Shown here: piece by piece, positions 7,188 through 14,739 of the stretch
Numbering within the stretch: position 1 is the first letter of the stretch
Layout: the number at the start of each line of letters is the position of its first letter
Source: JANNHK01 sp034408875
GTDB taxonomy: Bacteria; Actinomycetota; Acidimicrobiia; IMCC26256; PALSA-610
DNA length: 27,586 nucleotides
Direction of reading: 5' to 3'
Assembly (NCBI GenBank): GCA_034408875.1
Contig: JAWXCJ010000033.1
Location: 1 to 27,586, forward strand
Translations under genes and position numbers: made by a program
Notes under the pieces: generated by a model
Databases searched by the model: none
The model's input: the letters and a program-made list of their open reading frames with translations, nothing else
What the model was told of the DNA's origin: nothing

Positions 7188-8438
7188 GTGCTGAGCACGA
7201 CGGGTTACTGGCCGAGTCCGTGGCCCGGAGAAGACGGCGGCCCGACCCGGTTGCAACTAGCGCGCGGTTCCGGGTCGCGGTTCGTCACGGTGACGTCCCG
7301 CGTCGCCGTCGCGACGACGATGGTCGTGTTGCGCGATCCGGGCGAGGTGTTCGCGCTGTTCCACACGGCCGGGCCCGACGCGATCTCGTGGGTGGAGCGC
7401 ATCGACCCAGTGACGCTCGAAACCGTCTCGCGGTCGCCCGACCTTGCCGGTGGGCCGACCTGGCCGGGCGGGCTCGCCGCGCACGCGAACGGATCGCTCT
7501 ACATCGTGTTCGGCAACCACGCGCACCGCCTTGACGCGGACCTTGCCGTTGTCGCGTCGCGGGAGCTCCCGCGCCACCGGCCGTACAACAGCTTCGTGAT
7601 CCTGCCCGACGGGCAACTCGCCACCAAGGACTTCGGCGGGGTGCTCCCCGGCCACGATCCCGCCACGCACGTCTACGAGCCAACCGAACTACTCATCCTC
7701 GAGCCGGACGCGTTGGCAATCGTCGATCGCGTCGTCCTTTCCGAACCCTCGATCGCGCGGTTGTCGGCCGACGGGAACGACGTCTACGTCGTCGGGACCG
7801 AATCGCTGTCCCGCGCGTCGTGGGACGGAACTGCGCTCACGGTCGACGCCGGTTTCGCCGGTCGCTACCGCACCGTCGACGGCCAGACCTACGGCTGGGA
7901 CCCGGTGCTCGCGCTCGGCGCGGCGTGGTTCCTCGACAACGGCTTCGGCAGCGAACGCTACGCGGGCACGTTCCGGGGGCAGGGTGTGAACACCGCGCCA
8001 TTGCATCTCGTGCGGGTCGACCTCGACACGGGTACGTCGACGCTGACCCAGATCTGCGGGCTGTCGAATGGTGTCGTCGCGAATCCGCCGCTCGTCGACG
8101 AGGCGCGCCGCATTGTGGTCGGCTTCGACAGCGGCAACGGCCGTATGGCCGCGTTCGACATCGGCCCCGACGGATCGACGTCGCCCCGCTGGCAGCGCGA
8201 GCAGAACCACGCGTGCCACATGCTCCTGTTCGCCGACACCGGCGAACTCGTCACCACCGACCACGACGCGACCCGAATGGTCGACGAAATCGTCGTGCTC
8301 GACATCGAAACCGGCGCGGAAACGCTGCGGGTCGAATCGGGCAGCCCCGTCCAGTCGGTGCTCTTCCCCGCGCCCGGCTGGAACGACGACCTGTACTACT
8401 GCTCGTTCGCCGGCATCACCCGCCTCGCAGCGCGTTGA
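7188..8438 (+). CDS. beta-propeller-like protein of unknown function
   Basis: About 416 residues from GTG 7188. No enzyme motif was recognised. The protein is made of repeating beta-strand units of WD/NHL/SMP-30 character: LAAHANGSLYIVFGNHAHRL, SFVILPDGQLATKDFGG, IARLSADGNDVYVVGTESL, LVDEARRIVVGFDSGNGRM and MLLFADTGELVTTDHDATRM each look like one blade, suggesting a six- to seven-bladed propeller. There is no signal peptide or membrane segment. The start is uncertain: an 18-codon frame from ATG 7138 ends at TGA 7192-7194 across the GTG and may be the original N-terminus in another frame. It lies 25 bp upstream of the NTF2-like gene, probably in the same transcript. Confidence 0.7.
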   Translation: MLSTTGYWPSPWPGEDGGPTRLQLARGSGSRFVTVTSRVAVATTMVVLRDPGEVFALFHTAGPDAISWVERIDPVTLETVSRSPDLAGGPTWPGGLAAHANGSLYIVFGNHAHRLDADLAVVASRELPRHRPYNSFVILPDGQLATKDFGGVLPGHDPATHVYEPTELLILEPDALAIVDRVVLSEPSIARLSADGNDVYVVGTESLSRASWDGTALTVDAGFAGRYRTVDGQTYGWDPVLALGAAWFLDNGFGSERYAGTFRGQGVNTAPLHLVRVDLDTGTSTLTQICGLSNGVVANPPLVDEARRIVVGFDSGNGRMAAFDIGPDGSTSPRWQREQNHACHMLLFADTGELVTTDHDATRMVDEIVVLDIETGAETLRVESGSPVQSVLFPAPGWNDDLYYCSFAGITRLAAR

Positions 8439-8463
8439 CCGCGGCCCGGCTACGGTCGGCACC

Positions 8464-8895
8464 ATGCTGATCGAGTCGGTGATCGAGAAGTGGCACGCCA
8501 ATATGCGCGGGGAACTGCCGGGCGGCCTCGACGAATTGCTCGACGACGACGTCGCGTTTTACTCCCCCATCGTCTACACGCCCCAGGAGGGCAAGGCGAT
8601 CACCAAGCTCTACCTGCAAGCGGCGGGACAGACGCTTCCGGGTGAGAAGCCCGAGTCGGGCGGCAACGGCAGCGGAGGGTTCCGGTACACGAAGCAGGTG
8701 CTCGCGGGCGACACCGCCGTGCTCGAGTTCGAGACCACGGTCGAGGGCAAGTACGTGAACGGTGTCGACATCATCCGCTGCAACGACCAGGGCCGCATCG
8801 TCGAGTTCCGCGTGATGCTCCGACCGCTGCAGGCGATCAACCTCGTGCACCAGCAGATGGGCGCCATGCTCGAACGCATGAAGCCGGCCGACTGA
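8464..8895 (+). CDS. SnoaL/NTF2-like domain protein
   Basis: A 143-residue protein from ATG 8464 with the NTF2-like cone fold pattern: an N-terminal helix (IEKWHANMRGELPGGLDEL), LLDDDVAFYSPIV, a central insertion rich in Gly, TAVLEFETTVEGKYVNGVDI and GRIVEFRVMLRPLQAINLV. This arrangement matches SnoaL-like polyketide cyclase or steroid isomerase-type proteins, which use an acid-base pocket or bind small hydrophobic ligands. Catalytic residues cannot be assigned with certainty. It follows the propeller gene by 25 bp and ends 4 bp from the convergent membrane-protein gene. A function in steroid or polyketide chemistry would fit the BVMO-rich region but is inference. Confidence 0.8.
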   Translation: MLIESVIEKWHANMRGELPGGLDELLDDDVAFYSPIVYTPQEGKAITKLYLQAAGQTLPGEKPESGGNGSGGFRYTKQVLAGDTAVLEFETTVEGKYVNGVDIIRCNDQGRIVEFRVMLRPLQAINLVHQQMGAMLERMKPAD

Positions 8896-8899
8896 CCGC

Positions 8900-9748
8900 C
8901 TACGGACTTCGTTCGTAGATATCGGAGATCGCGCTGACGAAGCCGGGTGCCGCGACCAGCACCAGCGCGACCAGTACCACCCGGCCCGCGATATCGAGAC
9001 GCTTTCCTGCCAGCCGAGCCCAGACATCGAAACGGGTGAGCACGACGTTCGCGGCCATGAGCACGATGAGCCCGATCGTGAACGGGAGGAACAGCAGGAA
9101 CGGCACCATCAGCAGGTAACGCAACGCGGCGCGGGGGGTCGTCAGCAGCGGTTGGGTTCGGCTCCAACGACCGACGAATGCGGCGACGGCCATGCCCTGC
9201 GCGAGGCCGAGCGCGCCGAACACGAGGAACGACACCCAGGCGGGGCCGACGATGTCGAAGTCCTCGTTGCTCGTCCGCAACGGCTCAATGCGCGACGCGA
9301 AACCGACCAACAGCAAGCCGCCGTACCACAGGCCGCGGCCGAACCCGCCGGGGAGCCAGCGGTGGATCGCGATGTACCCCAGCCCGGTGAAGAGGCCGCC
9401 GAACAGGCCGATGAAGATCATGAACCCGAGCGTCCCGTCGAACGTGATGTCGCCGACGATCTCCTCGGCCTCGGTGAGCCGGCCCTGCGCGTCGTCGCCA
9501 GCGGTGACGGCCAGCAGCCGCATCGCGAGCCGTCCGCCGGCGCCGATCACGAGTATGCCCGTCGCGGCGCCCGCCGCGACGCCAAGCCCGATCCACCAGA
9601 GCGCGCGCAACGCCGCGGTGATCCACCGACCGTCGGGTTCACCGGGCGGTGGCGACACCGGGATTCCGTGCCACCGGACGGTCAGCAACAACCCGAACCC
9701 GAGCAGCGCGACGCACGCGGCAACGATCGTGATCTCGGTAGCAGTCAC
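8900..9748 (-). CDS. multipass membrane protein of unknown function
   Basis: A 282-residue protein from GTG 9748. Six to seven hydrophobic segments are visible: VAACVALLGFGLLLTV near the N-terminus, ALWWIGLGVAAGAATGILVI, LGFMIFIGLFGGLFTGLGYI, a GRGLWYGGLLLVGFAS stretch, WVSFLVFGALGLAQGMAVAA, LLMVPFLLFLPFTIGLIVLM and VVLVALVLVAAPGFVSAI. A soluble loop (TAGDDAQGRLTEAEEIVGDI) lies between segments two and three. No transporter or enzyme signature was recognised. It is 6 bp downstream of another small membrane protein gene, so the two form an operon. Confidence 0.78.
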   Translation of the reverse strand: MTATEITIVAACVALLGFGLLLTVRWHGIPVSPPPGEPDGRWITAALRALWWIGLGVAAGAATGILVIGAGGRLAMRLLAVTAGDDAQGRLTEAEEIVGDITFDGTLGFMIFIGLFGGLFTGLGYIAIHRWLPGGFGRGLWYGGLLLVGFASRIEPLRTSNEDFDIVGPAWVSFLVFGALGLAQGMAVAAFVGRWSRTQPLLTTPRAALRYLLMVPFLLFLPFTIGLIVLMAANVVLTRFDVWARLAGKRLDIAGRVVLVALVLVAAPGFVSAISDIYERSP

Positions 9749-9754
9749 TGGCGA

Positions 9755-10198
9755 CTATTCAAGCGCATCGCGGCTCGGCGCGCGGCGACGCCACTCCGCG
9801 ACGATCACCGCGACCGCGAGCAGCGGAACGGTCACGAGCGAGAACAGCATCGCGACGGAGTCGAACCCGTCGAAGTGGTCGAGGTGCCCGACGTGGTACA
9901 CGAAATGCAGCGTGCCCTGGACCAGCCACGCCACCGCGAGTGGAAGGCACAGCGCCGGTTCCCACCACGCCCACACCGACACGATCACGAGGGCGAGGAA
10001 CAGCGCTCCGACATCGCGCACGAGGTGCTCGCTGTAGACGCCCTCGGTGAGCGCGATCCAGCTACGACCCAGCGGGAAGTCGTCGAAGAAGCTGCGCGGG
10101 AAGAACGTCGCCTGCACCGCGACGGGCACGAACATCAGTCCGATGAGCGCAATCGCGCCGCGCGGGAACAGGGTGGAGGGGGCCGGCTGTGGCGTCAC
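9755..10198 (-). CDS. small four-helix membrane protein of unknown function
   Basis: About 147 residues from GTG 10198, chosen because upstream codons in this frame are low-complexity antisense sequence running under the divergent LuxR-type gene; a GGCGG sequence about 12 nt upstream may be the ribosome binding site. Four hydrophobic segments are visible (ALIGLMFVPVAVQATFF, VGALFLALVIVSVWAWW, LCLPLAVAWLVQGTLHFVYH and MLFSLVTVPLLAVAVIVAEW). A conserved-looking HFVYHVGHLDHFDG loop is rich in His and Asp and could bind a metal, but this is a guess. It is transcribed ahead of the larger membrane protein. Confidence 0.7.
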   Translation of the reverse strand: MTPQPAPSTLFPRGAIALIGLMFVPVAVQATFFPRSFFDDFPLGRSWIALTEGVYSEHLVRDVGALFLALVIVSVWAWWEPALCLPLAVAWLVQGTLHFVYHVGHLDHFDGFDSVAMLFSLVTVPLLAVAVIVAEWRRRAPSRDALE

Positions 10199-10300
10199 CG
10201 GTTGACCGTACCGCCGCACAACGAGAGTTGATATCCGTGAACTCACTGATTCTCGGGCTCGACGTGTCAGTTGGGTCGTCTTCGGTCCTAGGGTGCGGTC

Positions 10301-13300
10301 GTGGGCGGGATGCTGGTCACCGTCGTGTTCCTCGACGTCGAGCGGTCGACCGAACTCCTGGTCGAGCGCGGCGACGTCGCCGGTCGAGCCGCCGTCGAAG
10401 GCGTCCTCGCGGTCGCGCGGGAGCGCATCGAACCGTACGGCGGCACCGAGGTGAAGTCGCTCGGCGACGGCCTCATGCTCACGTTTCCCGCGCCGCGCCA
10501 GGCCGTGACCTTCGCCGTGACAGTGCAACGAGCCCTCGTCGGACGATCGCCCGCACTACGGGTCGGCATCAATACGGGAGAGATCGCCGGCGCACCCGGC
10601 GACCCTGTCGGCGAAGCCGTGAACGCGGCGGCGCGTATCGCGGCCAAAGCGGCCGGGGGCGAAGTGCTCGTCTCCGATGTCGTGCGGCAGCTCGTCGGCA
10701 CGGTTCCGGGAGTGCGGTTCGACGATCGCGGCCGCAGCCGGCTGAAGGGGTTCTCCGAACGCCGGCGCCTGTTCGCGGCCGCCGGTACCGAGACCGAACC
10801 CGATCCGGTTGCCACCTTCGGCCGCGTGACCGAACTCGACGCGATCGACGCGATGCTCGACGCGGCGCGGAGCGGCACGAGCGGCGCGCTGGTGCTCGAG
10901 GGCGAAGCAGGTATCGGCAAGACCCACCTCGCGCGCGCCGCGCACGTGCGCGCGACCGCGGCGGGCTTCGCCGTCGTGACCGCCGGCGCCGACGAGCTCG
11001 AGCACGACCAGCCGGGACGCGTCGTCGTCGGTCTGGCCTCGGCCCTCGGCATCCCGCTCGACGCACTCCTCACCGACGCCGACCACACCGGCGGGACGCG
11101 TGGGTTCGCGCTCACCGAAGCGGTGACGAACGCGATCGAGGACCGGGCCGCGGCGACCCCCGTGCTCGTCGTGGTCGAAGACCTCCAGTGGGCCGACGAT
11201 CTCAGCGTGCGGGGTCTCGCGACACTGAGCCGCCGCGTCAGGCCGCTGTCGGTCGCCATCCTCGCCACCCTGCGCCCGACTCCCCGACCCGCACTCGTCG
11301 ACCAACTCCTCGGTGTGCTGCGCGACACCGGCGCACAGCACTTCCGCGTTTCCGGCCTCGACGCCACGTCGGTGACAGCCATGACCGCGACACTCGTCGG
11401 CGCGCCGCCGGGACCGCGGCTCGCGGCGCGGCTCGACGGAACGGCAGGCAACCCGCTGTACGTGACCGAATACCTGCGCGTCGTGGACGAAGAGGCCACC
11501 CTCACCGTCCGCGGCGGCATCGCCGAGGTCGACGACGACGCGCTTCCCGCGGGCGTTCGCGAATCGGTCCTGCGCCGACTGACATCTCTCTCGACCGCGT
11601 CGGTCGAGATGCTGCGCCTCGCCAGCCTCCTCGGCCGGGAGTTCACCCTGACCGACCTCGCAACCGTCGCCGGGCGCCGGGTCGTCGAGGTGGCCGCCGA
11701 TCTACGCCCGCCCGTCGACGCCGCGGTGCTGTCGGGTGCAGGCGAGACGCTGTCGTTCCGCCACGACCTTGTGCGCGACGCGGTCTACGACGACATTGCG
11801 CCCGCGATCCGTCGTGACCTGCACGCGGCCGCCGGGCGCGCCCTGGCCACGGCCGGTGCGCCGGTGCTCCAGGTGGCGCGCCAGATGGAACTCGGGGCGC
11901 GTCCGGGCGACAGCGAAGCAATCGAGTGGCTCGAACGGGCCGCGCACGACACCCTTCGTCTCGACCTCGCCAGCGCCGTCTCGCTGTTCGAGCGCGCGTG
12001 CGCGCTCGGTCCCGACACCGACACCCAGATACGGCTCGACACGGCGTTACTCGAACCGCTCGCGGCCGTCGGGCGGATCGACGACGCCCGGGCCATCGGC
12101 CGCGCGCTGCTCGACGGAGCCGTCGATGCGCGCACGGGATTCGTCGTGCGGCGCGGCATCGCCGTCGCGTCGACGGTATCGGGCGACCTCGCCACCGCGG
12201 TCGCTGACTACGCGCATGCCGCGGACGCCCCGGGCGCGACGCCTGACGACGTCGCCGCGGTTCGGTGCCTCGAAGCCAACATCGCGCTCCTGACCGGTCG
12301 AGCCGCCGCCGCCGTGACCGCCGTCGCCGAACAGACGCTCGCCCATGCCGCGCGCGACGCGATGCACGCCGACGAGCTGGCGTGCATCGCGCACCAGACG
12401 CTCGCACTCACCGCCGGGGCAGAGGCCCGGTTCGAGGCCGGAGCCGAGCACGCTCGGGCGTCGCGCCGCCTGTTGTTCCGGGACGAGATCCCGACCCGGG
12501 GGTTCTTGATCCCCGAAGTATGGGAAGCGACGTTCCTGTTGTCGATGGACGCGTTCGACGACGCAGTCGCCGCCTACGCGGCCGCCGCAAACCGCGCGGA
12601 GCGGCGCGGCGAGCTGACCCTGCTCGTGCAGACCCACACGGCCGTCGGGTTCGTGCATCTCCTGTGCGGTCGCTGGGATGACGCCGTGTCCGAGATCGAG
12701 GCAGGGGTCGCGATCGCCGACGAAACCGGCAACCGGGCGCATGACATCGGCTGCAACGCGATCCTGGCGCAGATCGCGCTCGCCCGCGGCGACGACACGC
12801 GCGCCGAATCGGCTCTGGCTACAGCCGATGCGGCATTGCGCGCCGGACGTCACCTGTTCGGCGTCGAATTGTTCGCGTGCGTTGTCGCCTCGAAGACCGC
12901 CGCCGAGGACCCGGCCGCGGCGCTCGCGCTGCTCCGCGGAGCGTGGACCGCGACGGAACACCTGCGGGGCCTGGTGCAGTACCGCACGATCGGCCCGGCG
13001 TTGGCCGGACTCGCCGTTTCGGAAGGCGACGCGACAACTGCACGGACAGTCGCCGACGAGATGGCGCGCTTGGCGGACGCGAGTGGTGTCGCAAGCGCGT
13101 TCGCCGCCGCGCGCCGCACCGACGGGCTCGCGAACAACGATGCCGACACCCTGGTCGACGCCGTACACCAGTACCGCGAGACACCCCGACGCGTCGATCT
13201 TGCCGCGGCGTGTGAGGAAGCGGCCCGGGCGTTGCTCGCCGCCGACCGTCAGGCCGAGGCCGTCGGCCTGCTCGAGGAAGCCGCCGCCCTGCACGTCGCC

Positions 13301-13627
13301 TTCGGCGCGGCGCACGATCTCGCTCGCGTTGACGCGTCGTTGCGGGCGCTCGGCGTCAGCCGCCGTCGCCGCGGGCCGGCCGCGGCAACCCACGGCTGGG
13401 ATGCGCTCAGCCCAACCGAACGACGGGTCGTCGATCTCGTCGCGCAGGGTCTCGGCAATCCCCGCATCGCATCGGCGCTGTACATCTCGCGGCGGACCGT
13501 GGAGACCCACGTCTCGCACATCTTCCGGAAGCTCGCCGTGACGAGCCGAGCCCAACTCGCGGCGGTCACCGTGGCCCAGAACCTTCGCCACGAAGTCCCG
13601 GTCGATGGCGATCGGGCCGGTGCGTGA
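10301..13627 (+). CDS. adenylate cyclase-AAA ATPase-TPR-LuxR multidomain regulator
   Basis: An 1108-residue protein from GTG 10301 (ATG 10310 is an alternative). Domain 1 (about 5-160) is a class III nucleotide cyclase with intact residues: metal-binding D12 (FLDVERS) and D56 (SLGDGLM), adenine-selecting K52 and D101, and transition-state N108 and R112 (VNAAARI). Domain 2 is an AAA/STAND ATPase with Walker A GEAGIGKT at 201-208 and Walker B VLVVVEDLQWADD near 287-299. The middle 500 residues are alpha-helical, alanine-rich TPR-like repeats. The C-terminus (about 1034-1095) is a LuxR/GerE helix-turn-helix (LSPTERRVVDLVAQG, SRRTVETHVSHIFRKL). A signal bound by the TPR part presumably triggers ATP-dependent assembly and DNA binding (inference). 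It is 10 bp from the F420-dependent enzyme gene. Confidence 0.92.
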   Translation: MGGMLVTVVFLDVERSTELLVERGDVAGRAAVEGVLAVARERIEPYGGTEVKSLGDGLMLTFPAPRQAVTFAVTVQRALVGRSPALRVGINTGEIAGAPGDPVGEAVNAAARIAAKAAGGEVLVSDVVRQLVGTVPGVRFDDRGRSRLKGFSERRRLFAAAGTETEPDPVATFGRVTELDAIDAMLDAARSGTSGALVLEGEAGIGKTHLARAAHVRATAAGFAVVTAGADELEHDQPGRVVVGLASALGIPLDALLTDADHTGGTRGFALTEAVTNAIEDRAAATPVLVVVEDLQWADDLSVRGLATLSRRVRPLSVAILATLRPTPRPALVDQLLGVLRDTGAQHFRVSGLDATSVTAMTATLVGAPPGPRLAARLDGTAGNPLYVTEYLRVVDEEATLTVRGGIAEVDDDALPAGVRESVLRRLTSLSTASVEMLRLASLLGREFTLTDLATVAGRRVVEVAADLRPPVDAAVLSGAGETLSFRHDLVRDAVYDDIAPAIRRDLHAAAGRALATAGAPVLQVARQMELGARPGDSEAIEWLERAAHDTLRLDLASAVSLFERACALGPDTDTQIRLDTALLEPLAAVGRIDDARAIGRALLDGAVDARTGFVVRRGIAVASTVSGDLATAVADYAHAADAPGATPDDVAAVRCLEANIALLTGRAAAAVTAVAEQTLAHAARDAMHADELACIAHQTLALTAGAEARFEAGAEHARASRRLLFRDEIPTRGFLIPEVWEATFLLSMDAFDDAVAAYAAAANRAERRGELTLLVQTHTAVGFVHLLCGRWDDAVSEIEAGVAIADETGNRAHDIGCNAILAQIALARGDDTRAESALATADAALRAGRHLFGVELFACVVASKTAAEDPAAALALLRGAWTATEHLRGLVQYRTIGPALAGLAVSEGDATTARTVADEMARLADASGVASAFAAARRTDGLANNDADTLVDAVHQYRETPRRVDLAAACEEAARALLAADRQAEAVGLLEEAAALHVAFGAAHDLARVDASLRALGVSRRRRGPAAATHGWDALSPTERRVVDLVAQGLGNPRIASALYISRRTVETHVSHIFRKLAVTSRAQLAAVTVAQNLRHEVPVDGDRAGA

Positions 13628-13637
13628 TACTGACGCC

Positions 13638-14729
13638 ATGGAACACGACCGACTGAATGAACTCGGGTTCTACGTCCTGGCCGGTGCGCCGCAGTCGCCC
13701 GTGGAGTTGCCGGCCGAGGTGGCCGAGGGCGAGGCGATCGGCCTCGGCTCCACGTTCATCTCGGAGCGTTTCAACATCAAGGAGGCGTTCACGCTCTCGG
13801 GCGCGGTCGGTGCGGTCTCGTCGACGCTCGGTATCGCGACCGCGGCGACGAACCACAACACGCGCCATCCGATCGTGACCGCGTCGCACGCCACGACGAT
13901 GCACCGGCTCACCGGCGGACGGTTCACGCTCGGACTCGGACGCGGCATCGCTCCCCTCTTCGACGCGTACGGCATTCCGCGCATCACCACCGCGCAGATC
14001 GAAGACTTCGTCGGGATCATGCGCCGACTGTGGAGGGGCGAGGTCGTGTTCGGTCACGACGGCCCCGCGGGCCGCTTCCCGGTGTTGCACCTCGACTCGT
14101 CGTTCGACGAAGACATACCGCTCGGGTACGTCGCGTTCGGTCCCAACTCGCTCGCGCTCGCGGGCCGTTGTTTCGATTCGGTCGTGCTGCACACGTTCTT
14201 CGCCGACGAGACGGTCGAGCGCTGTGTCGCCACGGTGCGCAAGGCCGCGGAGGAGGCGGGTCGTGATCCCGCGTCGGTGCGCATTTGGTCGTGCTACGCG
14301 ACGATCGGCGACCACCTTCCGGAGGCGCTGCGACTCAAGAAGACCGTCGGTCGGCTCGCGACCTACCTCCAGGGCTACGGCGACCTGATGGTCGAAACGA
14401 ACGGTTGGGATCCCGAGGTACTGGCGCGCTTTCGCGCCGACTCGGTTGTGGCGTCGTTCCCCGGCGCGCTCGACACGAAAGCCGACACCGAAACACTCGA
14501 ACACGTCGCGACGTTGTTGCCCGACGAGTGGCTCGAACCGTCAGCCACCGGCGACGCGCAACAGTGCGCGGCGCGGGTGTTGCGCCAGTTCGACCTCGGC
14601 GTCGACGGCGTGATCATGCACGGCGCGACCCCGGCCGAACTCGCTCCGATCGTCGACGCGTACCGGGCGATCCGGCCCGCGAGTCGCTTCGCCGGATGGC
14701 CCGCGAACCCAGGTCGCGCCCGGATCTGA
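13638..14729 (+). CDS. TIGR03857-like F420-dependent LLM-class oxidoreductase
   Basis: A 363-residue luciferase-like (TIM-barrel) protein from ATG 13638, 10 bp after the LuxR-type gene. It is recognised by NELGFYVLAGAPQSP, GLGSTFISERFNIKEA, IATAATNHNTRHP, HRLTGGRFTLGLGRGI, the VLHTFFADETVERC segment, TVGRLATYLQGYGDL and GVDGVIMHGA, which match the actinobacterial TIGR03857-type group. Such enzymes use reduced deazaflavin F420 to reduce or oxidise organic substrates. The presence of an F420 user supports an actinobacterial host. Substrate is unknown; the location behind the regulator suggests co-expression with it. Confidence 0.88.
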   Translation: MEHDRLNELGFYVLAGAPQSPVELPAEVAEGEAIGLGSTFISERFNIKEAFTLSGAVGAVSSTLGIATAATNHNTRHPIVTASHATTMHRLTGGRFTLGLGRGIAPLFDAYGIPRITTAQIEDFVGIMRRLWRGEVVFGHDGPAGRFPVLHLDSSFDEDIPLGYVAFGPNSLALAGRCFDSVVLHTFFADETVERCVATVRKAAEEAGRDPASVRIWSCYATIGDHLPEALRLKKTVGRLATYLQGYGDLMVETNGWDPEVLARFRADSVVASFPGALDTKADTETLEHVATLLPDEWLEPSATGDAQQCAARVLRQFDLGVDGVIMHGATPAELAPIVDAYRAIRPASRFAGWPANPGRARI

Positions 14730-14739
14730 CCCTGACAGA

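Noticed and set aside
10225..10244. Short inverted repeat GAGTT/AACTC before the LuxR-type gene
   Set aside because: Arms are only 5 bp with a 10-bp spacer, too weak to separate from chance.
12047..13639. Long open minus-strand frame of about 530 codons under the LuxR-type regulator
   Set aside because: It is antisense to a gene with clear domains; its translation is low in recognisable motifs and typical of high-GC shadow frames.
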